Part shown: piece by piece, positions 7,838 to 16,128 of the stretch | Numbering within the stretch: the first letter of the stretch is position 1 | Layout of the letters: each line of letters starts with the position of its first letter | From: CAIYXB01 sp038146805 | Lineage (GTDB): Bacteria; Cyanobacteriota; Vampirovibrionia; LMEP-6097 | Length of the DNA: 64,000 nucleotides | Direction of reading: 5' to 3' | NCBI GenBank assembly: GCA_038146805.1 | Contig: JAYQSH010000008.1 | Span: forward strand, 23,669-87,668 | The notes under the pieces: model-generated | Told to the model about the DNA's origin: nothing | Database searches by the model: none | What the model saw: the letters and a program-made list of their open reading frames with translations, nothing else | Translations under genes and position numbers: made by a program

Positions 7838-9580
7838 TTATTCATCATCCAGCCAAACTTGGATTTTTTTAGCTAAAGCATCTGGCTTAGAATTTGCTAC
7901 GTTTTGAAAATTATTTAAAAGAGTTTCAAACTCTACATTATCATCAGCGGTGTTTTGTGTTATTTGTTCAGGCTCAGAATCACTTGCCGCAGGCGCTGCT
8001 GAATTTTGTGCCATCATTTCTCTCAAAAGTTCTTCTTGCTGTTTTAATGAATCTGTTTCACCGTAATCACTAGAGTAGTCATCAGACATTTCATAATCTT
8101 CATCATTTAAAACTTCTTCAAAATCGTTTCCTAAGTCTGGATCTATTTCAGTTTCATAACTTTTATTTGCGGCTGCACCCAAGAAATTCAAACCAACTAT
8201 TGCAAGTAACAACAATGCAAAACCAATACCAATAATAATTAAAACCTTTGACAAAAAGCCCCAAGAACCACCCTTAAACGCAGATTGTACACTTGCTACA
8301 ATTGATTTCTTTTCTGGTTCTAAAGACTGTACTGCAAGCTGTGCTTCATCAGCATGCATATCTACAACAGTGATTTTGACACTATCAACAGTTGCTTCAG
8401 GACCAATAACAGCGGCAACACTTTCTCTTAATTGTTGCAATGAGATCATCGCTGGAACGCTTTTATCAACGGCAAGAGCAACACTTACATCCGTGATACG
8501 ACCCGGTAAATAAGTTACACTTTTTTGCTCAAAGCTTGGCAAATGAGTTTCGTTAGTATTTGATGAATTATATTTTTTACCCTGAGTATTTCCCGGACCA
8601 ACTTTATTGGCAGCGGCACCAGAATCTAAAACTTCACTTGAAGTTTGCTTCGAGCCAACAGCACCTTCAGAATAAATAGTTTGGTTTTGTTGCACTTTTT
8701 CTCTACTAATAGAAACAGAGACGCTTGCTTGATAATCACCACTACCAATTACAACATCTAAATATTTAGCAACTCTTTTTTCGATAATTTTATTGATCTT
8801 TTCAACCTCATCAATAAAATCATCATTAGCACTTTCTTCATCTTCTTTAAAAGTGTTATAGCTATGCCCTTGAGTATCAACGATAGAAATTTTTTCTTTA
8901 TCTAGATTTGGTACATAACCACGTAAAACATTAACAATACTTTTTGCTTGTGCTTTTGAAAGTTCTTCACCTTCGTTATCAAGTTCTATTTGTACAGTTG
9001 CTGTTGTTGCAGATTGCATTTCGGTAAAAAGCTGTTGTTCAGGAATATTGACACGCACTGTTGCAGAGCGTACCCCATCCATACGGCTAATAATTCGAGA
9101 CAAGTCACCATTGATTGCTCTTTGAAGTTTTATACGTTTATCATAATCACTTGCAGCCCAGTCGTTTGAATCAAATAAACCATAGTCATCATCTTCTAAA
9201 AGATTAGTTCTTGATAAAGCTAAGTACGAAGTTTCTACAGCATTTTCAAAAACTTCAACAACATATTGACCTGGTCTTTCACCATTATTTACTTTGGCTT
9301 CAATATTTACCGATTTGAGCTTTGCAACAATTTCAAAAGCTCTTGATTGATCAATCTCTCTTACTAAAGGCACAAGTTTGCCTTTGTTTTCATCTTTTTG
9401 AGATGAATTGAAAAACAAAAAAGTACCAAGAATTACAATTACAGCAACAACGCCAATTGCAATCATTCTTTTTTGTTGATCATTCCAGATAGATTGAAAA
9501 AAATTTTCAGGTGCATTTTGATTGCCATCAAAATTGCCCATATCCATTTGGTTATCTTCTGTGGTAATTTCTCCCGACAT
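7838..9580 (-). CDS. fliF: Flagellar MS-ring protein FliF
   Basis: FliF forms the inner-membrane MS ring on which the flagellar motor assembles. The protein has 580 residues. A first membrane helix spans about residues 40-58 (MIAIGVVAVIVILGTFLFF). The ring-building YscJ/FliF domain follows, with IVAKLKSVNIEAKVNNGE, RAINGDLSRIISRMDGV and SATVRVNIPEQQLF. A central low-complexity region is followed by a second membrane helix near residues 445-467 and a cytoplasmic tail ending in KIQVWLDDE, which in other bacteria binds FliG. It is read on the minus strand after fliE with about 80 bases between them. Confidence 0.95.
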   Translation of the reverse strand: MSGEITTEDNQMDMGNFDGNQNAPENFFQSIWNDQQKRMIAIGVVAVIVILGTFLFFNSSQKDENKGKLVPLVREIDQSRAFEIVAKLKSVNIEAKVNNGERPGQYVVEVFENAVETSYLALSRTNLLEDDDYGLFDSNDWAASDYDKRIKLQRAINGDLSRIISRMDGVRSATVRVNIPEQQLFTEMQSATTATVQIELDNEGEELSKAQAKSIVNVLRGYVPNLDKEKISIVDTQGHSYNTFKEDEESANDDFIDEVEKINKIIEKRVAKYLDVVIGSGDYQASVSVSISREKVQQNQTIYSEGAVGSKQTSSEVLDSGAAANKVGPGNTQGKKYNSSNTNETHLPSFEQKSVTYLPGRITDVSVALAVDKSVPAMISLQQLRESVAAVIGPEATVDSVKITVVDMHADEAQLAVQSLEPEKKSIVASVQSAFKGGSWGFLSKVLIIIGIGFALLLLAIVGLNFLGAAANKSYETEIDPDLGNDFEEVLNDEDYEMSDDYSSDYGETDSLKQQEELLREMMAQNSAAPAASDSEPEQITQNTADDNVEFETLLNNFQNVANSKPDALAKKIQVWLDDE

Positions 9581-9662
9581 AAATAAGTTTGAATACCTAA
9601 TTTTTTTATTCCCAATAAAGGGACCTAGTACAGTAAGAAAATACTAGTTATTTTTACCTAAT

Positions 9663-10007
9663 TTATACCTGTAAACTTGTTAATTTATCAAAAGCACCAA
9701 TAACTTTTTGACTAACTGAAGTGATTAATTTAAAAGCTACTTCAGATTTACCAAGAGCAATCATGACTTCGTGAATATCAACGTTTCCAGTTTGTACGGC
9801 TTCAATACTCAACTTTTCTGGCTGTGCCATTGTATCGTTTGCTCTGTTTAATAAAACTCCTATGGTCTCACCAAAACTTTTTCCGCCTGCGCCTTCAGTT
9901 TTTGTAACATGTCCTTCAAGACCATTGTGTGCTGGGTTAGTTGGTAATCCGGGAATTTTACCGTAAGATGGCATAGTTTGTATCTGTAGTTGTGAACCAA
10001 AATCCAT
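9663..10007 (-). CDS. fliE: Flagellar hook-basal body protein FliE
   Basis: FliE joins the MS ring to the proximal rod. The protein has 114 residues. The family pattern is in the C-terminal two thirds: SFGETIGVLLNRANDT, then the AVQTGNVDIHEVMIALGKSE stretch, then a helix ending AFDKLTSLQV. It is the first gene of the minus-strand fliE-fliF-fliG-like-fliH operon, and its start lies about 340 bases from the divergent ATP synthase genes. No SD stands out upstream. Confidence 0.93.
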   Translation of the reverse strand: MDFGSQLQIQTMPSYGKIPGLPTNPAHNGLEGHVTKTEGAGGKSFGETIGVLLNRANDTMAQPEKLSIEAVQTGNVDIHEVMIALGKSEVAFKLITSVSQKVIGAFDKLTSLQV

Positions 10008-10344
10008 GCTTTATATAACTAAATAGAAGTTAATATTCAGTTAAGAGGATAAGCAAAAGAAGCAACGAAAATTAAAAATAGTTAATAACTGCCTATTGGT
10101 GTTTGATTCTTTTGTTAATTTACTTATGCCCAAAGCAAACTTATTAATGGAACGCCCCCAAATTGCTTAATGGAGACCAAGGCGGTCTTATTTTGTGGCA
10201 AGATGGCTTGAGACATGGCCCAAAAAAATTATTAAGATTTGGCGTAACTATTGATGCTTCAAGAGCAGTATTTTATTTGCTTGATATAATTTCGTTGTTA
10301 ATGCAAATTTGCCTTAAAAATTTGCAAAAAGGAGAAATTTTAAG
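10008..10344. other. Divergent intergenic region between fliE and atpE
   Basis: No recognised gene lies here. At about 10098-10155 a stretch resembles a decayed part of the repeat at 16129-16276: it shares gtgtttgattcttttgtta, then 'acttatgccca' and an 'acgccc' end. A short open frame from 10163 runs into atpE in another frame; its 67 codons (GLILWQDGLRHGPKK...) match nothing I know and may be a gene remnant. The stretch must also hold both divergent promoters. An AAAAAGGAGAAA ribosome site for atpE is at about 10326-10337. No atpB (subunit a) coding sequence is present. Confidence 0.5.
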
Positions 10345-10581
10345 ATGGCAGAAATTGAAACGTTAGGATTAGCAATCGGTGCAGGTATTGCAGCAATTGG
10401 AGTTACAGGTCCAGCTTTAGGGGTAGGTAATATTGCTGGAAAAATGCTTGAAGGTGCTTCAAGACAACCTGAGCACACTGGAAGCCTATTTACAAATGCA
10501 ATTATTTTTGCAGGTATGGCTGAGGCACTTGGAATTCTTGCTTGGTTAGTATCGTTCCTTATTTTAGGTAAGATCGGTTAA
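10345..10581 (+). CDS. atpE: ATP synthase F0 subunit c
   Basis: This is the rotor-ring proteolipid of the F-type ATP synthase. The 78 residues form two membrane helices joined by the conserved polar loop (GASRQPE, residues ~37-43). The ion-binding carboxylate is the Glu in GMAEALGI (about residue 59) of helix 2. Helix 1 reads GVTGPALGVGNIAGKM, with Val where sodium-type rings have Gln, and Ala follows the Glu where they have Ser, so proton coupling is expected. A strong AAGGAG site precedes the ATG. It is the first gene of a c-b'-b-delta block. Confidence 0.96.
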   Translation: MAEIETLGLAIGAGIAAIGVTGPALGVGNIAGKMLEGASRQPEHTGSLFTNAIIFAGMAEALGILAWLVSFLILGKIG

Positions 10582-10599
10582 TTTTAAAAGGAATAAAGT

Positions 10600-11046
10600 T
10601 TGATTGAGCTAGATTTTACATTTGTTGTATTTGTTTTTAGTTTTATTGCATTTGTATTTGCAATGAAATTTGTGTTTTTTGACCCAGTCAAAAACGTTAT
10701 AAAGAAAAGAGAAGCATTTATTGACAATGCACTTGAAGAATCAAAAAAAGCACTTGATAAAATCGGCTCAGCAAACGCACTTGAAAATCCTTTGGAAATT
10801 TTAAGATCAGCAAAAATCAAAGCAACCGAAATCACTTCTATAGCTATTACTGAAGCAAATCAAGAAAAAGAAGTAGTTGTTAAAAAAGAAGTAGATGAGC
10901 TTAGCTCAAAAAAAGATTTTGAGATTTGTGATCTAGAAAAACAACAAAACGAAATTTTGTCTAACATGGATAAATATGTAAATGAATTAAGCAACGATGC
11001 TGTCAATAAGTTGATTGCAGAGCTTAATATTCCAGCAAGAGCTTAA
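10600..11046 (+). CDS. atpG: ATP synthase F0 subunit b' (first of two b-type subunits)
   Basis: This is a stator-stalk subunit. An N-terminal membrane helix (about residues 5-25, FVVFVFSFIAFVFAMKFVFF) leads into FDPVKNVIKKREAFIDNALEESKKAL, the b-subunit pattern, and then a long charged helix. Start codon is TTG, preceded by AAAAGGAATAA. Because a second b-type gene follows immediately, this one corresponds to b', as in cyanobacteria and some proteobacteria. The symbol follows cyanobacterial usage (atpG = b') and should not be confused with the gamma subunit gene of E. coli. Confidence 0.85.
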   Translation: MIELDFTFVVFVFSFIAFVFAMKFVFFDPVKNVIKKREAFIDNALEESKKALDKIGSANALENPLEILRSAKIKATEITSIAITEANQEKEVVVKKEVDELSSKKDFEICDLEKQQNEILSNMDKYVNELSNDAVNKLIAELNIPARA

Positions 11047-11064
11047 AAGACAAGGCACAAAAAC

Positions 11065-11550
11065 ATGGATATTAAAACATTAATTTTAGAAAGTAATTTG
11101 ATTAATTTCACGATAGTAGCAGTTGCTATTGCATATTTTTTAGTAAAACTTATACCTGATTCAACAAAAAAAAGACAAGCCGAAATACAAAAACAACTTA
11201 CTGATGCACAAAAAGCAAAAGAAGATGCTGAAGCTAAATTGCAAGAATTAGAAGTTGAAATTGAAGTTGCAAAACTTGAATCAAAAAAGATTATTGAAAG
11301 TGCTAACGAAAACGCGGTCTCAATCAAGTCGCAAATTGTAAAAGATGCGCAAATAGAAATTAGCCGACTAAAAGCAAATGCTCAAAGAGAAATTCAAATG
11401 AATAAAGATATTGCAATAAACAATATCAAAGATAAACTCAGAGAACTTACGATTAATGCTGTACAAAACTCTCTCAAAGAGAGACAAAGTGAAGTTGACC
11501 AATTAATTAAACAAAAAGTAGCCAATGATTTAAAGGAAAAAATAGCTTAA
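11065..11550 (+). CDS. atpF: ATP synthase F0 subunit b
   Basis: This is the second stator-stalk subunit, 161 residues. An N-terminal hydrophobic segment (about residues 9-30, SNLINFTIVAVAIAYFLVKLI) is followed by DSTKKRQAEIQKQLTDAQKA and a continuous amphipathic helix to the C-terminus (ERQSEVDQLIKQKVANDLKEK). It pairs with the b' subunit encoded 18 bases upstream and with delta encoded two bases downstream. The start codon is ATG. Confidence 0.92.
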   Translation: MDIKTLILESNLINFTIVAVAIAYFLVKLIPDSTKKRQAEIQKQLTDAQKAKEDAEAKLQELEVEIEVAKLESKKIIESANENAVSIKSQIVKDAQIEISRLKANAQREIQMNKDIAINNIKDKLRELTINAVQNSLKERQSEVDQLIKQKVANDLKEKIA

Positions 11551-11551
11551 A

Positions 11552-12079
11552 ATGTCAAAAGAAAATTTAATTGCAAAAAAATACGCAGAAGCTTTGTTGG
11601 AAATTGATGCTTCAAAAGAAACTCTTACTCAACTAAGTTTAGTTACAGAAGCCTTAAATAATAATGAAAACCTTTACAGCTCTCTTTTAAATCCAAGTAT
11701 TTCAGAAGAATTAAAAAAGAAAATTATAATCGCAGTCTTCCAAGACAGTATTTCAAATGCAACACTTAATCTATTGTTGTTATGCATTCAAAAAAGAAGA
11801 ACCAAAATTTTAACACTCATTAAAGACCATTACGAGGCGGCATTTTATGCTAAGAACAATATCAAACTTGCTCTAGTTGAATCAGCAACTGAGATGCAAG
11901 AAAATGAATTGAAAACGATAAAAGAAAATCTTGAAAAATTATTCAATACTGAAATTGAACTTGAAGCAAATATAAATGAAGCATTGCTTGCAGGTGTAAA
12001 AATCAATGTTGAAAATAAGGTTATTGATTATAGTTTAGATGCAAAAATCAAAAAACTTAATGAGACTCTTAAGTCATGA
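11552..12079 (+). CDS. atpH: ATP synthase F1 subunit delta
   Basis: The delta subunit connects the b stalk to the alpha3-beta3 head. The 175 residues show the family start (IAKKYAEALLEI), a helical N-terminal domain including NLLLLCIQKRRTKILTLI, and the C-terminal ALLAGVKINVENKVIDYSLDAKIKKL pattern, with 'aGv.i...n.viD.s' near residues 146-165. Its stop overlaps the rpiB start by four bases (ATGA). Alpha, gamma, beta and epsilon genes do not follow and must be elsewhere in the genome. Confidence 0.94.
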   Translation: MSKENLIAKKYAEALLEIDASKETLTQLSLVTEALNNNENLYSSLLNPSISEELKKKIIIAVFQDSISNATLNLLLLCIQKRRTKILTLIKDHYEAAFYAKNNIKLALVESATEMQENELKTIKENLEKLFNTEIELEANINEALLAGVKINVENKVIDYSLDAKIKKLNETLKS

Positions 12080-12498
12080 AAGTCTTTATAGCAAGTGATC
12101 ACGCTGGCTTTGAACTCAAACAATTTTTACTTGATAATTGTCAGCAAATAGACTTTGTTGATCTTGGTACTGACTCTCAAGATTCAGTTGACTATCCTGA
12201 CTATGCTCATGCTTTATCGAAGGCAATAAAAGATGATGACGCTAAAGGGATTTTGCTTTGTGGATCAGGTGTAGGTATGTCTATAGCAGCCAACAGACAC
12301 TCTCACATTAGAGCCGCTCTTGTTCATAACCAAGAAATTGCAAAATTAAGCAAAGAACATAATAACTCTAATGTTTTAGTACTTGGAGCTCGTTTTATAG
12401 AGCCAGAAACAGCAAAAGAAATTATTGAGCTTTGGCTTAATACCAATTTTGCTGGTGACAGACACCAAAGACGAGTAGAAAAAATCAATAAATGTTAG
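12076..12498 (+). CDS. rpiB: Ribose-5-phosphate isomerase B
   Basis: RpiB interconverts ribose-5-phosphate and ribulose-5-phosphate in the pentose phosphate pathway. The protein has 140 residues, typical length. Visible motifs are the N-terminal FIASDHAGFELKQ, DLGTDSQDSVDYPDYA, and GILLCGSGVGMSIAANRH, which carries the catalytic Cys of RpiB (about residue 65), then HNNSNVLVLGARF. The gene is translationally coupled to atpH by an ATGA overlap. Confidence 0.96.
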   Translation: MKVFIASDHAGFELKQFLLDNCQQIDFVDLGTDSQDSVDYPDYAHALSKAIKDDDAKGILLCGSGVGMSIAANRHSHIRAALVHNQEIAKLSKEHNNSNVLVLGARFIEPETAKEIIELWLNTNFAGDRHQRRVEKINKC

Positions 12499-12519
12499 TA
12501 TTGATATTTAAGTAAAGAA

Positions 12520-12996
12520 GTGAGAAACGTCTTATCAGTATTAGTAGAAAATGAAGCCGGGGTACTCGCCAGAATATCAGGAATGTTCTCTCGCCGAGGT
12601 TACAATATTGAAAGTATTACAGTAGGTGCTTCTGAACATCCGGGCTTAAGTCGCATGATTATAGTGACAGACCTTAAAGACGTAGAACAAATACAAAAAC
12701 AATTACACAAATTAATTAACACTATAAAAGTGACAAACTTGTCAGACCTAGATTTTGTTGAAAGAGACCTAGCATTAATCAAGGTTTCAACAAAAGTAAA
12801 CAAAAGTGAAATAATTGAAATTGCAAATTTATTTAGAGCAAGAATAGTAAACGTTGCAGATGATGCACTAATTATTGAAGCAGTGGGTGGGGCAGAAAAA
12901 ATTGACGCCTTAATCCAAATTTTACGTAACTATGGTATCAAGGAAGTAGCAAGGTCTGGTACCATTGCACTCTCTAGAAATAATCAAAAAAAATAA
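12520..12996 (+). CDS. ilvN: Acetolactate synthase small (regulatory) subunit
   Basis: This regulatory subunit of acetohydroxyacid synthase mediates valine feedback in branched-chain amino acid synthesis. The 158-residue protein has an N-terminal ACT domain (VLVENEAGVLARISGMFSRR, then GYNIESITVG) and the family's C-terminal domain (RDLALIKVS, LIIEAVGGAEKIDALIQILR, ARSGTIALSR). Start is GTG at 12520. It lies 21 bases after rpiB on the same strand, but no catalytic-subunit gene is adjacent. The symbol ilvH is used in some organisms. Confidence 0.95.
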   Translation: MRNVLSVLVENEAGVLARISGMFSRRGYNIESITVGASEHPGLSRMIIVTDLKDVEQIQKQLHKLINTIKVTNLSDLDFVERDLALIKVSTKVNKSEIIEIANLFRARIVNVADDALIIEAVGGAEKIDALIQILRNYGIKEVARSGTIALSRNNQKK

Positions 12997-13042
12997 CAAA
13001 AAACCCCTAATTTTTATAATTTAAAAAAATCTACTCCGCCTT

Positions 13043-13068
13043 AACCAAAGCTTAAAGCTTAATTGGTT
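13043..13068 (+). terminator. Possible hairpin after ilvN
   Basis: An imperfect stem (aaccaaagctt ... aagcttaattggtt) with a short loop is followed by TCTTTAAT. It could end the atpE-ilvN transcript, but the U tract is weak and the stem is interrupted, so this is only suggestive. Confidence 0.3.
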
Positions 13069-13129
13069 CTTTAATACAGTAAAAGGATTTTAGTATCCAG
13101 AAAATAAAGCAAAATATAGGGCAAAAAAA

Positions 13130-13765
13130 ATGGTAGACAAAATAGCAAACACAATATTAGATCAATTAGTAGAAAATACTAAAGATTTAAACTCGAAAAA
13201 AAGTGATGAAAAAAGAAAAGCAAACTTAGAAAAAAAACTTACTAACCTATTGAGTGAAAAAGCAAATATTGATCCGGGTGCTATTGAAGCTCTAAGAAAT
13301 GAAGCAAACGCACTTGGCAAAATGGCTGAGTACACAAATCATTTAGCAAATTTATTAGAAAAAAACAAAAAACAAGTTGAAAAGAAAAAACTTGAAGAAG
13401 TTAAAAAAACTTTGATGGAAGAACTTGGAGTCCCAGCAGAGTTTATAGAGCAATTAGCAGTTTTAGTAAAAGCAGGTCCTCAAGCACTTAGAGAAGCATC
13501 TGCAGTATATAAAGAAGAGGCAGACAAAAAAAGAGAAGCGGCTGCATTTCTAACACAAGACTTAGAAAGAATTGATAATCAAATCAAACAAGTATCTAAC
13601 ATCAAAGATAACTTAGGCAATCTTTCTAAAACCAAGAACGAATCAATGAAAGATTTCTTAAATAGAAAACTTTACGAAGAAGCGATAAGAGACAACGCTG
13701 AACTAGAGTTGAAAGATGCACTAGAGTTAATCGCAGGTAAACAAGGAGCAAATAAAAAGGTTTAA
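13130..13765 (+). CDS. Hypothetical coiled-coil protein (211 residues)
   Basis: The family is not recognised. The protein is almost wholly helical and highly charged, with heptad patterns through residues ~15-110 (KRKANLEKKLTNLLSEKAN; LLEKNKKQVEKKKLEEVKK). A short non-coil segment, ELGVPAEFIEQLAVLVKAGP, follows, then a second coil. There is no signal peptide or membrane segment, so it is probably cytoplasmic. It starts with ATG and lies 21 bases upstream of two smaller helical genes on the same strand, which suggests a three-gene operon. It could be a structural or chaperone-like protein; the function is unknown. Confidence 0.65.
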   Translation: MVDKIANTILDQLVENTKDLNSKKSDEKRKANLEKKLTNLLSEKANIDPGAIEALRNEANALGKMAEYTNHLANLLEKNKKQVEKKKLEEVKKTLMEELGVPAEFIEQLAVLVKAGPQALREASAVYKEEADKKREAAAFLTQDLERIDNQIKQVSNIKDNLGNLSKTKNESMKDFLNRKLYEEAIRDNAELELKDALELIAGKQGANKKV

Positions 13766-13786
13766 AGGTCGAAAGAAGGAAAACTT

Positions 13787-14065
13787 ATGGGGATTAATCC
13801 ATCAACAGAATTAGCGTTTTCAGAGTTCAAGATTGAATTTTACCAATCACAAATGACTGGTCTTGAAAATCTAATGGACGAATACGTTTCAATGGATGAT
13901 GAAAGTGGCTTTGCTAGGGCTGAAATAGCAAAATTAAGAGCGCAAATTAATTTAGTCAGAGCCGCAATGGGTTTTTGGCGAGGGGAATCAAGTTTTTGGC
14001 GTCAAGAAATTAATGAAAATAAACTTGCCGTGAAAGAAACCAATAAATTAGCGACAACTTCATAG
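13787..14065 (+). CDS. Small helical protein with FWRGE motif (copy 1)
   Basis: This 92-residue protein is preceded by a GAAGGAAAA ribosome site. It is mostly helical and shares the pattern 'A-x-LR-x-x-(I/L)-x-x-x-(R/K)-A-A-(M/L)-G-x-x-R-x-E-x-x-FWR-x-E' with the next gene. Here that reads IAKLRAQIN...VRAAMGFWRGESSFWRQEI near residues 46-75, with two FWR repeats. The gene pair looks like a local duplication. No known family is recognised and no membrane segment is visible. Confidence 0.6.
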   Translation: MGINPSTELAFSEFKIEFYQSQMTGLENLMDEYVSMDDESGFARAEIAKLRAQINLVRAAMGFWRGESSFWRQEINENKLAVKETNKLATTS

Positions 14066-14069
14066 TAAT

Positions 14070-14333
14070 ATGTCAAATCCAACAATTAAATTGGCAAGAG
14101 CAATTAGTGATCAAGAATCACTACAGGGAGCAATTGCAGATTTACAAAATAGAATGGATGCTGTACTTTTAGACGAAAGTGCAAACCAAGAGTCTCTAGC
14201 CCACCTTCGATTAGAGCTAGGAAAATTAAAAGCTGCACTTGGACAAGCAAGAAATGAAGAAGCCTTTTGGCGCGGGGAATTACTTGCAGAAAAAGATGCA
14301 CGAAAACAACAAGGCGATATAGCCAGAGCATAA
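14070..14333 (+). CDS. Small helical protein with FWRGE motif (copy 2)
   Basis: This 87-residue protein starts five bases after the stop of the preceding gene. Residues ~43-75 read LAHLRLELGKLKAALGQARNEEAFWRGEL in outline, matching the first copy's helical FWR region, so the two are probably paralogues. Both are small, charged, soluble helical hairpins. Co-transcription with the 211-residue coiled-coil gene suggests that the three products act together. The function is unknown. Confidence 0.6.
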   Translation: MSNPTIKLARAISDQESLQGAIADLQNRMDAVLLDESANQESLAHLRLELGKLKAALGQARNEEAFWRGELLAEKDARKQQGDIARA

Positions 14334-14351
14334 ATATTTATAAGAAACATA

Positions 14352-14529
14352 AACTGGTGCTCTAAACTCCACCTGAATCTTATAAAAGCCTTTAAAACAA
14401 TGGTATTTTAAGACTTTTTTGATTCATGTAGCGCCACGCTGTAAATACAAAATAAAATTGTCAAAAGTCTTTTATTTATATAGGTTTTTTGAAGATTTAT
14501 ATTTCCAGGTGGAGTTTAGAGCATCAGTT
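14352..14529. repeat. 178-bp inverted-repeat element (MITE-like)
   Basis: The ends are 24-base inverted repeats with a single mismatch: the left core tgctctaaactccacctg (14358-14375) is matched exactly in reverse by caggtggagtttagagca (14506-14523). An inner pair (aagactttt / aaaagtctttt) lies around 14411 and 14464. The interior has no convincing open frame. It has the form of a non-autonomous mobile element or a long hairpin, and only this copy is seen in the window. Confidence 0.7.
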
Positions 14530-14955
14530 AGTAAGAAACAGTGATTTTATACAAAACTCTTTATTTTCAAAAAAAGATTTAGTTTAACGCAGCTATTTGA
14601 GTTTGTACTTGGATTTAGCCTCAAAATTGCATTTTTAGCGAATACTCAATAAGTAATTTCACCTAAAATGTAAATATATAGAAAAATTTAAAGTTTCAGG
14701 GCTTGTATTTACGCATTATAATTGTTACAATTCTAATCCAATCCTTTCTTATTTATTAAATTGGGAACGAATTGGCTGCAATCAAAGACTTTATATAAGC
14801 AATAAATAATTGGCCTAACAAAAATCTATAGGCAAAGAAATAAAAATAAAGCCCAAAACATTAAAAAGCAGTAAAAATTAATATGAATAAAAATACCTAA
14901 GAGTGATTGCAATTAGGTATCAAAAAATGCCCTAGAAAAACTATATATTAAGGAG
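14530..14955. other. Long AT-rich leader upstream of the sigma factor gene
   Basis: About 425 bases lack a supported gene. A TATAAT hexamer is at 14717-14722 but a good -35 partner is not evident. The region probably contains the sigA promoter and a long 5' leader. A perfect AAGGAG ribosome site is at 14950-14955. I see no clear riboswitch. Confidence 0.4.
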
Positions 14956-14967
14956 ATGTTAGAGCAT

Positions 14968-16002
14968 ATGCCAAGAAAAAAATCAAATGCAGCAACGCAA
15001 GATATTTTAGACGATGCAATATCTTATGAAGAATCATTAATGGACGAAGAAGATTCTTCGTTTGGTATTGAATCAGATATCATTTCATCTGCAGCAAGCA
15101 GACGTAATAACGATTCAGACAATGATAACGATGAAGATGAAATTGGTTCAGTTTCACCTCTATCTGATGATGCTGTCAAAATTTATTTAAGAGAAATTGG
15201 TAGAGTACCTCTTTTGAATGCAAAACAAGAAATTGAACTTGCTAGAGCAATCAAAAAAGGTGATATCAATGCAAAGAGAAAACTTGTACGTCATAATTTA
15301 CGACTAGTTGTATCTATTGCAAAAAAATATATTAACCGTGGCTTACCATTTTTGGATTTAATTCAAGAAGGTAATTTAGGTTTAATTCGTGCCGCTGAAA
15401 AATTCGATCATGAGCGTGGCTATAAGTTTAGTACCTATGCTACTTGGTGGGTTCGTCAGGGTATCACTCGTTCTTTGTCTGATAAATCAAGAACTATTCG
15501 TGTACCTGTGCACATGGTAGAAACAATCAACAAATTTAAAAAGATCGCAAGGAAACTTGGTCAAGAATTGAATCGTAGACCAACAGAAGAAGAACTTGCT
15601 GAAGTAATGGAAGTTTCTACACAAAAAATCAAAGAAATCGTTGCCGCAATGAGAACTCCAGTTTCACTAGAGTCACCAATCAATAGTGAAGATGATGGAA
15701 AATTAGAAGATTTCATTGCTGATCCAAATCAGTCTTTAAAACCAGAAGCAAATGCGACAGAGCAACTACTAGCTGAGGATATCATCAAAGTTTTAGACAC
15801 TTTGACACAAAAAGAAAAGGCTGTAATTCAATTGAGATTTGGTATAGATTCTGGACAAGAAAGAACTCTAGAAGAAGTTGGCAGAATGCTTCGAATAACT
15901 CGTGAGCGTGTGCGTCAACTAGAATTTAGAGCACTAAAAAAACTACGACACCCAGATCGTGCAATCAAATTGAAAGACTACTTAGACCTAGTGACTTCCT
16001 AA
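14968..16002 (+). CDS. sigA: Primary sigma factor RpoD/SigA
   Basis: This is the housekeeping RNA polymerase sigma-70 factor. Visible regions, in order, are a short acidic N-terminus lacking a full region 1.1; region 1.2 (DAVKIYLREIGRVPLL); region 2 (LVRHNLRLVVSIAKKY, DLIQEGNLGLIRAAEKFD, FSTYATWWVRQGITRSL); region 3 (RPTEEELAE); and region 4 (RFGIDSGQERTLEEVGRML with RVRQLEFRALKKLR). I prefer the ATG at 14968 (344 residues), because the ATG at 14956 directly abuts the AAGGAG site with no spacing. A terminator hairpin follows. Confidence 0.96.
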   Translation: MPRKKSNAATQDILDDAISYEESLMDEEDSSFGIESDIISSAASRRNNDSDNDNDEDEIGSVSPLSDDAVKIYLREIGRVPLLNAKQEIELARAIKKGDINAKRKLVRHNLRLVVSIAKKYINRGLPFLDLIQEGNLGLIRAAEKFDHERGYKFSTYATWWVRQGITRSLSDKSRTIRVPVHMVETINKFKKIARKLGQELNRRPTEEELAEVMEVSTQKIKEIVAAMRTPVSLESPINSEDDGKLEDFIADPNQSLKPEANATEQLLAEDIIKVLDTLTQKEKAVIQLRFGIDSGQERTLEEVGRMLRITRERVRQLEFRALKKLRHPDRAIKLKDYLDLVTS

Positions 16003-16061
16003 GAGTTTTACAATGAAACAAAAGCTCAAAACGAGCTTCGTTTAAGAAATAAATCAAAATT

Positions 16062-16097
16062 AAAACAGCTCCGGTCCAATAGTACAGGAGCTGTTTT
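16062..16097 (+). terminator. Rho-independent terminator of sigA
   Basis: An 11-base perfect stem, aaaacagctcc pairing with ggagctgtttt, encloses a 14-base loop and runs into TTTATTTATAG. It lies 60 bases after the sigA stop and is the clearest intrinsic terminator in the window. Confidence 0.88.
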
Positions 16098-16128
16098 TTA
16101 TTTATAGAGTTTTTTTAATCGATCTAAA

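Noticed and set aside
10163..10366. 67-codon frame upstream of atpE as a gene
   Set aside because: It overlaps the atpE start and its ribosome site in another frame and matches no family; at most a remnant.
14104..14350. Minus-strand frames over the second FWRGE gene
   Set aside because: They are antisense to a gene with a good operon context and have no start signals.
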